Both the position numbers and the translations under genes were made by a program. A stretch of DNA of 64,000 nt, from contig NW_001799045.1 of NCBI RefSeq assembly GCF_000165425.1, positions 28,101 to 92,100 of the forward strand. Direction: 5' to 3'. Under the pieces are notes generated by a model, which saw nothing but the letters and a program-made list of their open reading frames with translations, made no database searches and was not told the origin of the DNA. This DNA is from Paramecium tetraurelia (lineage: Eukaryota; Ciliophora; Oligohymenophorea; Peniculida; Parameciidae). Below are positions 49,705-61,916 of this stretch, piece by piece. Every line of letters starts with the position of its first letter. Position 1 is the stretch's first letter.

Positions 49705-50045
49705 AATGAATTTAGTTACTATTACAACTATCTATATTTAATATTTGTTCAATAATTCTACAATTTATATATTAATATTCCAAATGTATTTAAATTAATA
49801 TAAATAAAGCAATTTTTGTATTGCAATACTACTAGGATTTAAAGAATGGTTCAAAAAAATAATTATTTTCTATTTTACTCAACCCTCTCTTAACTCAATA
49901 ATTTCTGTAAATATCTGTTGAATAGAACATTTTCTCCTCTAGGTGCTTGACATAAATACGTTAATTTATTATTAATTTTAGAACTTTCTAGCAAATTTAT
50001 GGATGTTTTATAAGTGGCTGATTCTCGAAAAATTTAAACTAATTA
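49705..50045. other. Intergenic, probable Hsp110 promoter
   Basis: About 340 bp, AT-rich. It contains several TTC/GAA triplets (for example ttctcgaaaaatt near 50022) that could serve as heat-shock elements, but they are not arranged in a clean nGAAn array, so this is weak. Confidence 0.3.
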
Positions 50046-52624
50046 ATGTCTTAACTTGCTTCTATTGGTATTGACTTTGGTAGTTAGAGATCTGTGATCG
50101 CTGCAGCGCTAAAGGGAGGTGTGAAGATTCTAGACAATGAAGGATCACATAGAGAAACATAAAATGTGATAGGATTCACACTAGAAGAAAGATTCATTGG
50201 TGAACAAGGGGCCTTATAATAAAAGTCTAATTTCAAAAATTCTGTTGCTTTTTTCAACAGATTCTTAGGATTACATGGTGAACCTTCATTTAGAGCAGAA
50301 GAGACAAAATGGTTGACTGTTCCTACATCTATTAATGATTCTGGAAAAACCTTATTTGAGGTCAATTACCTTGGTTAAAAGACCACATTCACTCCTGAGT
50401 AACTGACAGGTTCTATGTTGAACAAATTAAAGCATGTTATAGTTCACAATGACATAAACGTACAAGCAAGTAATGTTTGTATAAGTGTTCCTGCATATTA
50501 TACTGAATCAGAGAGAAAGGCTTTGATTGATGCATGCAAGATAGCTGACATTCCTTTAGAGAGATTGCTCAATGAAACTACAGCCATTGCAATTAATTAT
50601 GGTTTATTTAGAAAAGCAGATTTGGATGCTGAAAAACCAAGACATGTGGCATTTGTTGATTTTGGACATTCCAAATTTTCAGCATTCGTAGGTTCATTCT
50701 ATAAGGAAAAGGCTTAGGTTGTTGCTCAAGTGAATGAGAGAAACTTAGGTGCTAGAGATATTGATTGGTTTTTATTTGAAAAATTCGCCACACAATTTGA
50801 ATAACAATCAGGTGGTCTAAATGTAAGAAAAAATCTCAAAGGAAAATTAAGACTATTGGAATCTATTGAAAAAGCTAGAAAAATATTGTCAGCTAATTCA
50901 GAGGCTCCAATTAATGTGGAGTATTTGGTGGAAGATGAAGACTTCAATACTTTAATAAAGAGAGAAGATTTTGAATAGATGATCTAGCCAGTTTTAAATT
51001 AGATTCAATAACAATTAGAATTTTTATTCAATTAAGTTTAGAATTTGAAATTGCAATTACATTCAGTTGAAATTGTGGGAGGAGCAACAAGAATTCCAGC
51101 AGTCTAAAGATTAATTGAAAAGATATTCAAAATTGAATAAGTATCTAGAACTTTGAATGCCAGTGAATCCATATCAAGAGGATGTGCAATGATGGCAGCA
51201 ATGAAGAGTCCAAATTTCAAGGTAACTGAATACAAAATTGAAGATTGCAACTATTATCCAATTAGAGTAGGTTGGCTCTATGGATAATAATTAAGTTAAT
51301 AAGATCAAAGCTAAGGATTGGTTAGATGTTTCCCTGAAAAACAATGTAAGGTCCTTTTCGATTAAAATAATGCAATTCCATCAATTAAGAGTTTCGCACT
51401 CTTAAAAACAGAACCAATCGAAATTTCACTATTCTACGACCCTGTCCCTGAAGGCTCTTAGGCCATTTTATGTAACATTAATAATTAATTTTAGAATAAA
51501 TTCGTATTCCTCCACAAAACCCAAAACACTAAGAACATTCAACTAAAATCAAGATCTTATTGAATTAAAATGGATTATTACAATTAGAAGAAATTGTATT
51601 GCAAGAAGAATTTATGGAAGAAGTTAAAGTGCCTGTATTAATATTTAATTTATTAATTAGATTGAAAAGCCAAAACCTGCAGAACCACCTAAGCAAGCAG
51701 AATAACCTAAACCAGCTGGTGATGCCTAATAATAACAGCCATAAGCAGCTGAACCTTAATAACCAGCTCCAGATGCTATATAATAAGAATAACCAAAACC
51801 AGAAGAACCATAATTTGAAATCAAATAAAAGAAGAAAACTATTTAAACTTAAATTAATTGCGAAACTACTTCATTAAATAGTATGTCTAAAAAAGACATT
51901 GATCATCTGTTCCAATAAGAATGTGAGATGTAAAATTAAGACAAATTGGTTCATGAAACTCATTTCAAAAAGAATCAATTAGAAGCCTACATTTATGCTT
52001 GGAGAGAAAATGTCAATAACAAGTATGCCCAACACGTTAAACCAGATCTCAAAGCACAAATTCTCAAAGATTTAGATGTGTAATACGAATGGCTCTATGG
52101 TGATGGTCAAAAGACTACAAAGAGAGAGTACTCTGATAGATATGATAAACTCGTTTAATTGTGTGGTCCAATAGTTACAATTGCTGAAGAGTTTAGACAA
52201 GTCCCTGAAACCATTCAACAAGCATTATAATATACTTCCAATTATGAAGCCTTTGTTACTTCATAAGTAATTTTTATTATTTATTATTGTAGGAATAACA
52301 ATATGCTCATATCACACATGAAGAAAGACAAATAGTTGCAAATGAAGTGAATGCTTTCAAATTATGGTGCAATTAAATTTTGGACGCTTTAAGCAAAGCA
52401 GATAAAACAGTCAGATTTACAACTTCAGTTTAATAAATCCAAACTAAATTTAATGAATTCAAAGATGTAAATATTTTGTAATAACATCGTAGAAATGTTA
52501 ACCAATCGTACTAAAGCCTAAACCTGAACCACCTTAAGAGGACAAAAAGGTTGAGGAACCTCAACCTTAATAATAACCATAATAAAACGAAGCCAATAAT
52601 AATAACAAAATGGAAACAGAATGA
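50046..52624 (+). CDS. HSP110: Hsp110 (HSPA4/SSE) chaperone, nucleotide exchange factor
   Basis: Four introns (23, 26, 26 and 26 nt) give 825 residues. The N terminus SIGIDFGSQRSVIAAALKGG is an Hsp70-type ATPase start. It is followed by the Hsp110-type NFKRFLG-like FFNRFLGLHGEPSF, VCISVPAYYTESERKAL, LNETTAIAINYGL, FVDFGHSKFS and VEIVGGATRIPAVQ. A Gln/Pro-rich acidic insert lies in the substrate domain (about residues 545-610), then a helical C-terminal region, all as expected for Hsp110 rather than Hsp70. No EEVD end is present. Hsp110 exchanges nucleotide on Hsp70 and helps dissolve aggregates in the cytosol. Confidence 0.93.
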
Positions 52625-52695
52625 TTTATAATTAAATGTTATTGTTGTTAATGAGTAATTCAATAATTATATCTCATCTTTCTTTTTTAAGTAAA

Positions 52696-52932
52696 ATGAT
52701 ATTGTAAAATATACAATTGCTTAAACGCTAGGGGAAAGCAGAATTTAATTTATATGACGAAGAATTTAGAGATATTGAAAGCACTATTATTTAAATTTAT
52801 TAAGCTCCAATTACTAGGTATAAGATTGTAGAAAAGTAATTGAAGAATTTAATAATTTAAAATGATCCTTAGATGGAATATATTTATCAATAGCTATTGT
52901 AATGGTATCATAGTTATTCAGCAATTCACTGA
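52696..52932 (+). CDS. Small hypothetical protein
   Basis: A 78-codon frame starts MILQNIQLLKRQGKAEFNLY and ends at TGA 52930-52932. It may be longer if a short intron or one-base error is assumed. No motif. Chance cannot be ruled out. Confidence 0.3.
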
Positions 52933-53388
52933 AGAATTTTAGTTAATCAATAAAGATCAATAACATTTTATGATATTATTCCCTGAATATATTTATATTG
53001 ATCTTCTCTAAAAGATCTTATCAGTTCTTATCAAAATTTCGTACAACCTTTTTTGAAATTCAAGTGCAAATAATACATTTTATTTTGACATAAATAACAT
53101 TAAATTATCTTATGATTAAATAAGTTAATTCAGATTAAAAAATGGCTCTTTGAATACATTAAAGTAACAGAATACTTTGATAAAAACCTAAAAAAATGAT
53201 GTGATATAAATTATAACAATAAAAATTAAGGAGATTAATATAACTTAATTTATTTTTCTGATTTATTTACATTAATTCAGGAAAATTGTAATCAAAAGGA
53301 AGAATATTGAGAATTAAAAATTATAGTAAATTTTACTATTCTTAGACTTGATCAATATGTTCATATATATATATGCATTATATTCTTC
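52933..53388. other. Intergenic, nothing seen
   Basis: About 450 bp of AT-rich DNA upstream of the RPN2 stop codon. It includes a short (ta)n/(at)n run near 53364. No gene called. Confidence 0.5.
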
Positions 53389-56300
53389 TCATGGCTTTTG
53401 TTCTTCATTTTAAAGAGCTTCATCGAACACAAATTCTTCTGGCACTTAATTAGGTGGAGCAGGTTATTAATTTACAACTTGTTCAATGATTGGTTATTTT
53501 GGTTTAATAGTGAGAGAAATCACATCAGCGGGTTATGAAGGTTCACTATCAATTAGCATAACCAAACCTTATTTACGATCCTATTTGTGAAATCAAATAA
53601 ATACTTTGAGAAGTGGTTAATAACGACTTCCTTCTAATAATTAAATATGTTTTTTTTATTTATCTAAGATTCTGCAAGGGTTTGTTAAAATATATTGATT
53701 TGGTTCATCCTTTGGTGCTGCCTATTTCTTCTCTTGTTCTTCTATGAGACTTGGTTATCTGATGATTTCACTTGGTTATTACTCTAAACTCATTTTTGAT
53801 TATTCTCTTGATATGACACCTTAAGAAGCAGAATCAATTTGTTTTTTTTCTAAATCCTTTTTATTAGTTCTGGCTCTCACTTTCTAAGTTGTACTTAATT
53901 GTACGGTCTTTTTTTCAGCAATTGGCTTTTCAGATTTTTTTTATGGAGGAGGATAATCGAAAACCGATTATTTAGTGTTACATTATAACTGAAAGTCTTT
54001 AGGAATATCAAGGCTAAAATAGAATAAATATAGTATAATACTTTTCATTTAAACCAATAAAGGAAACTGGTTATAAAGCAATAGATATCATACTTAAACA
54101 AGGATACCAGTACCAATAATTTAAGAACCATAACATACCTACACAAGCATTCAGTTTTGGTACTCCTTATCTACTTTATAATGAGACTGTCAAATTTCTA
54201 CCTCCACAGTCTAAAAAGCCTTAAAAAATGGCTAATCCCAACTTCGTTAAGACAGTCTCGTGCTTTTTTGCAGCAATTTCATTTATAGATTTCATGATTG
54301 GCTCGAATTTAGGTTCCTAATCTTTGTTTCCTTAAGAAAGAATCATTCCCAAAGCTATCAATGCGCCTTGTCTTACAAAATCTACTGTATCAGTTAACAT
54401 AGGCTCAATTGCAGATATAGCATCTGCATAAAGAGTGCCAGCACATGCTATACCCAAAGCTATGGCTGTTCCATATCTGATATGGGGATTGTATGACAGT
54501 GTCAATAATCTCATAATTTTTGGCAGAGATTCATAATTCTTAAACATCAAGAAACCAAAGGAGATGACTGCTGCTCTTCTAACATCTTCAGAAACGTCAT
54601 TAACTGATATGGAAAGCAATTTTTAAATAATTTTATTGCTTCCAGTGCCAACATATGCAAAGGCTAAAGTGAAGCAACCACCATATCTAATTAATGGATC
54701 ATTTGATTGTAACATTTGATCAATAATCACATCAGCCTTGTCCTCTTAATGAAAGAGTATACAAGCAATTGATAATGATAAAGTTCTAACAATCTTGTCT
54801 TTGTCTGATTAACCAGCTAAAACTAATAGACGCTTGCATTATTCAATAGATCCTGATCCAGCATTCAATAAACCGAAACCAATGCTGGCACCTTCTCCAT
54901 AAACTGATTCATTTTTTGAAACCAAATTATGGTAATCTTAATTCAATTTTTCATCTTCAGAAGCAAATGCTACCAATCCTGATCCTAGACAAGCACCGTG
55001 AATTATTTATTCTTTTTAAGATTTCATATGATCTGATAATTTGAGTTAAAGTTATTAATCTTAAGTTCCAAAATGAATAAGTCCTAACCCATAAAGAGCT
55101 CCTCCTATTTCAAATGGATTTGTCTAAGACAAATGTGTTGCCATAATTTGTTAGGATTCTTCTATATTGTATTTGTGAATCATTCCCAAAGTAGATGTGG
55201 CGGTGAATCTCTACCAATAATTACATTTAGTAGCCCATTATTAATTTGCCTGTAAGAATGAGGTATCTTATGTGCCTGCAGTGGCTAAAGCATGGCCAAA
55301 CATGCATGCTCCATGTAAAACGCTTGATTGTTTTGGATCATTAGAGCCTTTGATTTTATTCAAGACTTCAACATCTACTTATTTGTGATTCTTCAAAAAG
55401 TATAGATATGCTTTCCTTTGTTATTCTCCTGATAACAATTTAATTAATTTGTCTCTGACTTCTTGGAATTGTTGATCTATAGGTAATGCTGCTATGATCT
55501 TTTGTATAAATTGAGGTTTTTAGTTTTATGCCAAGTCTATACATAGTTACTCAGCTAGAAGCAATGGAGTACCAGTTTATAATTTATAATGGTTTTCATT
55601 TATTACTAAAGTCCAAAGGATTTCGGCAACTTTGATAGCCTCTCCCAATTGAATTAAGACTGTGACGAATTAACCCCATTCTTCATTTGGAATTTGACCT
55701 TGTTTTGCCTCTTCATAAATTAGATCAACTGAGAGTCTTAACAGTTACTCTTTGAATTATCCTCTTTATGTATTGAAGAGATGAAGAACAGATATCATTT
55801 TACCAGGGTATTTCCATTTATTAAGAATTTCAGCAACCCAATCAATCCTCTTGCATTCAACTGCTACACCTATAGCAGATATGTGATTATTTTATCCACA
55901 TGACAATTCTAAAATATGTTTAATTAGTCTTATTCTTTCTTCAGTTGCCTTTCCTGATTAACGATATTATTCAACACAATGTTTTATTAAACATTGATTA
56001 AATTTATCATTCAAATCTGATTGCCAATAATGTCCGCTCTGCAAAGCATAATTAAGAGACTCATCAAAGTTATCTAGATGGTATTGAATCTTGGCGCATA
56101 AATAAGATGCTAATTGTCTTTCTGGAAATTTTGGATCTTCGCTTAATGATTCTCTAAAAGAAATATAAATTTTGGATTTACATCTAACTAAGTAATTCGG
56201 ATATCTCTGACCAGTGTTGATCCACCTAGTTTAACATTTCTTTCAATGCTAAAATACGAAGATCATTATCCTTTTCCAACAAAAGAGTATTGAAATTCAT
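53389..56300 (-). CDS. RPN2: 26S proteasome regulatory subunit RPN2/PSMD1
   Basis: Introns of 28, 28 and 24 nt give 943 residues. The start MNFNTLLLEKDNDLRILALK and DQHWSEIS-like N terminus fit Rpn2. The central proteasome/cyclosome repeats are clear: RRAAVISFGFLMF, RYGTAIALGIACAG and VRQGALIALGMILS, each about 35-40 residues apart. The later GRNLTVSLQSRQGVPKLNA and NYWYWYPCLSMISIALQPVS are also Rpn2-type, and the tail is Gln/Lys/Pro-rich. RPN2 is a large scaffold of the 19S base that holds RPN13 and contacts the ATPase ring. All lengths and motifs agree. Confidence 0.93.
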
Positions 56301-56510
56301 AAATTTAAATTGTAAATAATACTAATCTCAACATTCACTTAATTTTTATTCTTAAATCATGTCAAATTTATAATGTATATTAAATTTATTGTTTACCTGA
56401 TTCAAACTTCAATAGTTTGGTAGTATTTTATCTGAATGACATTAATTGATCATAAAAAAAGAATTAGTTATCTATAAAATATACAAAATTAATTATTATT
56501 TTTATCTAAC

Positions 56511-58285
56511 ATGATAAATGTCAATAACAATTTAGAAGATGAATTTGATGGACTCACAATAGAGAAACTATCAGGTATTAAGAGATCTGTTTTATAATCT
56601 CGAGATGTTCATGATTGGTTTAAGAAAAGGTTTATTAGTTTGTTGTAATTTCAGATATAATGATAAAGTCAAAAAGAAATATTTATATTTTCCTGAAGAA
56701 ATAAAACAATAGTTGGAAGTTAAGAAGATCTTCTAAAATTTCGACCAAAACAAATCAAGTATAGAAGTTAAATTTAATTTAGACAATTTGGATATGAGTG
56801 AGTTATATGAAATGTTTTAAAAAAATGGTTTCAAAATCACTGAAGAACAATCACAAAAGTTTTTCAAAATTGTTGATAAGGATAGAGATAGTAATTGATA
56901 AATGTAATCAAAGATGCTTTAAATTGGAGCGAATTCAAAAATTCAGCTTTCAACGAATAGGCTGCACAAGGTATAATCTCTCCAATAACTTTATAGTCTT
57001 CTATGAAATAATGAAAGAACTAAGAGAGAATATGGAAAAAGAACAAAAATTAGACAGTTCTTCTCCTGCTGGAAAATACATGCCATTTACTTTTAACAAT
57101 ATGATCTCTTATCTAAGCTATCTGGCAAGCAGAGATGAACTAAAAAAAGCCATTGATGTTTCAAACTATCCCTCTAATTTAGGACACTTCCATAACTCAG
57201 TTGGAGAAATTCAAGAAATACATGGAAATGATCAATTTAAATTCAACAATAAGCGTCTAAAAACGAAATCAATCAACACCCGAAGTTGATATCCTTCATG
57301 AAGAAGTAGGAGAATGCCAAAATCTCGACCAAGAATAAGAATTTATTAAGAGAAATGAACAACGGTTTAACTTATACAAAAACTCCTGTAACTGCTCCCA
57401 TATAACTTAGTTTATAATTCTCAAAGTGCTTCAAAGAGTCCCAAATCCTAAAAATAACCCAATGTGATGCCAAAAGAATAATTATTGAGAGTACCCAAAA
57501 AATTAAGAGAAATTGATGCTATTGTAAGATCACATCAAATTCCTGAGACTTAAAGCCTATTTAAATTAAAAGAAAAAACTAATAACTCAATCATAAAATT
57601 GAAACAAGACGTATCTAAATATATACATTTAGCTAAAACCTAATATAATATAAATGTTGATGAGTTATAAATAGTAAAAACTTCTTAATAATTTTATAGT
57701 AAAGCACAAAAAGTAAACCTCCCCTTACTTTGAAAATCAGGAACTTCGAAGAAGACTTTAAAAATGCATTGGCAGCACACCAAATGTCATAAAGTAATTC
57801 TGAACCCTATTTTAAATTCAACGGGTCATCAGTTTAAGAACATCAATTGCCAATTCTTGAAGAACAATCAAAGATTATTACCAATCCAAACTTATTTGGA
57901 GATCATCTACCAATTTCAGTTTATAAGAATTAAGAAAATTTTAAAGAACATAACAAAATTCATTTAATTCAAATACATGTAAGTCTTTATTCAAAACCTA
58001 AAGTGATGTATAAGATACAACATTATTAATAGTTTACAAAAACTGCTATCAGTCAAAAATCTAGATCTTAAGGAAGATTATGAATATTCAAAATCATGAG
58101 AAATTCTAATTTAGTGTCCCTCAAACTGCTAAACCAAATTAACTGAGAAGCTAAGTCAACTGCACCCTAATTGAGAGTAGGAACTAATTATGGAATGAAA
58201 GTAATTTATTTAAAATTATCTTCTCTAGAATCATCAGAAAGTAGAGATCCAACCTTTACTAGGCAAATCACTGATCAAATAATGA
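56511..58285 (+). CDS. EF-hand protein, 3' half not fully resolved
   Basis: The ATG at 56511 starts MINVNNNLEDEFDGLTIEKL. Four introns are clear: 56630-56654 (GTT...CAG), 56891-56913 (ends AAG), a 26-nt one near 56970 and 57158-57182 (GTT...TAG). Splicing the second gives an EF-hand loop, VDKDRDNALNWSEF, in which Asp, Asp, Asp, Asn and Glu fill the calcium positions. A weaker hand (IFQNFDQNKSSIEVKF) precedes it. The rest is Ser/Lys/Gln-rich and disordered. After about 57740 the frame must shift at least once to reach GMKNHQKVEIQPLLGKS and TGA 58283-58285; a gene boundary near 57744 is an alternative. Calcium sensing is likely, the target unknown. Confidence 0.65.
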
Positions 58286-58307
58286 ATTATTTTTTTTATT
58301 TTTTACA

Positions 58308-59655
58308 ATGAGTGAAGAATTGAAAGACACTTTTGATGGTTATTTAATGTTTGACTTCTCTAATTTTCATGGTTTGATGGCTTAAACATTTGACAATGAG
58401 GAGATTGACATTCCAAGAGTAGAAAAACAACCGAAAAGAAAAGCATATAACATTCCTGGTCCTTATCTAGATAGTCCTCCAATTGAATTTGAACGTAAGA
58501 AAATCAGTTAAGGAAGGCAGCGGCGATTGTAGTGAAGGAATTTTATTTAATGGATAACTGGGTGAAGACGATATTCCAGAGGTTAATTTAGATGAAGATT
58601 GCTTATCAAATTTCAATTATTCCACTTCTGGGTTCAATTTATTAGCGAACCTTGATTTTGAACCTGATGAAGATGCTTATGATAATGCTATTAACGCTAC
58701 AAGTGAACCGAACTCTTTACATCATCGAAATTCTAAAATATCAAGAACCAAAAAGATATCAATTTTTTCTCCTACTCTACAATTTGATGACAATGTTGAT
58801 CAAAAAATATAAATGATAACTTTGCAGAATATGGAATTATTAAAAAAAGAAGATCATTATGACATTGATGATTTCTATAAATTTCTTACATCCTTAGATT
58901 TCTTGAATGTTTCTAATCAGAAACATAATGATGATTTGATGAAAGTCGACTAATTATTTCATTTGGTTTAAATAAGATAATTTTTTGATAAGATGGTCGT
59001 GATCTTATTTTAAAAGACTGATTAATCACATTCCATAAGCTACACTTCTAAATTGGACTCTTTTAAAGAGAAAATGGATCACTTCATTAATCTAGTTCAA
59101 TATATGGTTGATGATGGAACATATAGACAGAAATCTTTGAGAGATCAGCATGTCTTTAAAAAAGATTATACTCTAACAATGTCAGTAGCATTTTTTAAGG
59201 GATTAGAAATTATCTCTTTATACAAATCATTGTTGATGCAAAAAAATATGCAAGATAGATTAAAAAAAGTACTTAGTATTATCCTATTATAGTATACAAC
59301 AGCAAAGAAGAATTTACATTCATATTGGAGATTGTGGGGACTTATCAAAGAATTTGAGATTTCTTTCGTTTAGAAAAATATTCAAAAGTCCCCTAATCTT
59401 ACAAATTCTACCTTAGGCAACTAAAAAGAATCAGTTGAATTAGCAATTCTAGATCCACATGCAAAAATTCAGATTGCAAGAAATAAAGATAATAATAATA
59501 AAATATCCTTGTAAGGCTTTGATAAATATCTAAATAAACCTTGTTTAAAAAATACTAATTATTGTTTTGCAGGAAAATGGAATCAGAAAAAACTCCAAAC
59601 TAGTCAATATTCAATCTATTATTCTAATAACTAATCAGACTAATTGGATTATTGA
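58308..59655 (+). CDS. Unknown acidic/helical protein, one-base frame break
   Basis: The frame starts MSEELKDTFDGYLMFDFSNF and ends SNNQSDQLDY at TGA 59653-59655. The length is one base over a multiple of three. The break is at the four-A run 58500-58503: with three A the text reads PPIEFERKKSVKEGSGDCSE and gives 448 residues. A 13-nt or 16-nt intron would also fix it but is shorter than any other here. The first half is acidic and Asn-rich, the second half helical (FKEKMDHFINLVQYMVDDGT). No family recognised. Confidence 0.55.
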
Positions 59656-59830
59656 ACTATGATATATCATTATTACACAATTAAAATTTTTATTTTAAAT
59701 GGCTTTTACTTTAGGCACAGCATGTTATTTTCTCAACAAATAAACTAATATGGAAATTGACTTTAATTAATATTGTGGTATTTTAACATGAATAACTAGA
59801 AAAGCATGAATTATAAAGCATGGTAACCGA

Positions 59831-60681
59831 ATGTACAAAATTTTTTGTACGCAAAGCTAACATCCAACCCTAAATAGCATTTTAGGAATTGTATAAATAT
59901 TTAATAATATCAATTTAAGTGTTTAATGTTATTTCAAAGGAGAAACAGTTTTGTTAAGACCCTATCAATAAATTTGTAATTCAAAAATGAATCGATTGGT
60001 TTTCGTGATTAATTTCAATAAAGTATGAGAGCTTATAACAATTAGATTTTTGAAAGTTTCGAAGATAAGTCAGGATTTGATTATTACTAACTTACTAAAT
60101 TATTATGCTCAGATTTCCCGAGAGAAATAGTTGTTAGCTCGCTCTCCTTATATGCAAATTTTGATGAGGTAATTTGTTTGTTGTCATGAAGGAATTGCTT
60201 TTCAAGAAAACTTTCACTTTACTACAATTCTGTAAAGCTCTTTTATTTGAACTATTATTTGAAAATATTTTTTAAGAATTAAATGCTAAATTGAATAGTA
60301 ATGGAATAATTGATAGTGTTTTACCAATTTTAAAGAAATACTATCCAACAAATGATGAATAGTTATATTTACCAAATCCAGCTGCTGTTTTTGAATGCCT
60401 GATAAAGCTAAGTAATGAAAAAAATAAAGCATGTTTAAATCCAATTCTACCATTTACAGTGGACATGTTTTCAAGTATTTATTTTTGTAATTATTATAGC
60501 TCAAATATTTAAATGGAGGGATAGTTGAGTTTACCAGCCTTAAATAGCAATTGTTTAAAAAATACAAAAGTTGATGCCCAACTTACAAAAATTGATTAAT
60601 CTAATTGAGAATTCTAATCAGAGAATATAGGATAGCACAAGATTAGATGAGGATGAAAATAAAAAGAAAAAATAAAAATGA
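59831..60681 (+). CDS. Unknown helical protein
   Basis: Four introns of 23, 23, 25 and 24 nt (one ending AAG at 60169-60191, one with a GTT donor at 60524-60547) give exactly 251 residues. The frame starts MYKIFCTQSQHPTLNSILG, passes through EIVVSSLSLYANFDEELLFK and NPAAVFECLIKLSNEKNKAC, and ends with a basic DEDENKKKKQK tail. The helical spacing recalls the end of a HEAT-repeat protein, which might mean the true start is further upstream. No family assigned. Confidence 0.5.
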
Positions 60682-61916
60682 AAATTTATAATTAATTAAA
60701 TTATTGATATAATAGAAATGATTGCTCCGATAACCCTTCTATGCTAGTTGAGGATCTAATTGGAAATTGGGAGTTTGTTCAAGTGATTTAATTAATTATC
60801 ATTTCAGGCAGTGCTTCTCAAAATCCAATTAAATCAGAGGTATCATCAGGAAAATATAACGATTCGATGGTTCTTGATATTTAATTTAAAAAAGACGCAA
60901 TGCAAATCGTGATGAAAAGAGTGCAATACACAATAAAATTGAAAGCAGCCATATAAATTAATATGCAAAATGCTAATCTTTACTGAAATATCTTAGGTTC
61001 CACTGCGACATCATTTATGCTTCAAGGGCAATCAGAACATACAATTGAAAGCGCTCGATATGATTTAAAAATGCAAATTGAAATAAAATTGATATTTTGT
61101 ATTCTTTTTTTTATATCTGAATTCAGCGCCAGAGTTACCAAAGCGGTAGTTTCAATAATATCCGAAATTTCAAGCGCATATCAACCATTGTTTGTAATTT
61201 ATGACTTTACATTAGTGGCTTCTACTACTTCTTCAAATACTACAATCAATACTTCTGAAAAAAAAATAAAGCAACAACATAACAACTTTTTCTTCGACGA
61301 AAGCTTCTACCAATTTTCACCAATCTCTTAGGATCATAATTAGATGCCAATCCAGCATATTCTATGTATGTAGGATCTAAAACTATCCCAAGTTGAATTA
61401 TCATTTAATATATCTTAGATTGTGATGAAAATATGAATGGGTATATCAGAAGTTTTATCTTGCAAATCACAAAAACTTAACTAGATACTTTTCACACTTA
61501 TTTTTTAAGCAACTCAAAATTCTCTGAAAATGGTAATAATAGGGCTATTTAGTTGACAAATGATATAATGCTTAAGAAAGGAGGAGCAGCTTGTGAAGAG
61601 TAGTTTGTTTCCTTATCTCCTTCTTTATCCTTTACATTTTTCTTAATTATTTCATATTCAAGTTGTTATGATCATTCAATATTATTTATTCACATTAGAT
61701 CAGTAAAAATCAATATATCCTAATTTCTTTTGAGAAATTTTTATGTCTGTAAATTGTTCCGCAAATCCAAATATACACCCTATGAAAGGATTTTTCAACG
61801 ATATTTCTATCAAGATGTTGCTATAAAACATAAGTTGATTTTGATAAATAAACATTAGAAATTAAAATTATTTGAACATACAGAAAAATTGATTTATATA
61901 TCATAAACAGATAATT
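60682..61916. other. Unresolved region, both strands partly open
   Basis: No clean gene model works here. On the plus strand SGKYNDSMVLDIQFKKDAMQ lies about 60855-60915 and RVTKAVVSIISEISSAYQ about 61130-61185. On the minus strand the opposite text YALEISDIIETTALVTLA and, from an ATG at 61831, IEISLKNPFIGCIFGFAEQ also look protein-like. TGA interrupts both every 40-75 codons, which is what chance predicts for one stop codon. It may be a decayed or error-rich gene, or untranslated sequence. Confidence 0.35.

Noticed and set aside
50084..50365. Minus-strand open frame opposite Hsp110
   Set aside because: The plus strand encodes the conserved Hsp110 ATPase start.
58494..58506. A 13-nt intron in the acidic/helical gene (and a similar one near 34384)
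   Set aside because: No other intron here is below 20 nt, and dropping one base from a homopolymer explains both cases better.
61017..61331. Plus-strand frame of 104 codons as a gene
   Set aside because: The opposite strand is equally protein-like, no start context or family supports it, and frames this long are common by chance here.
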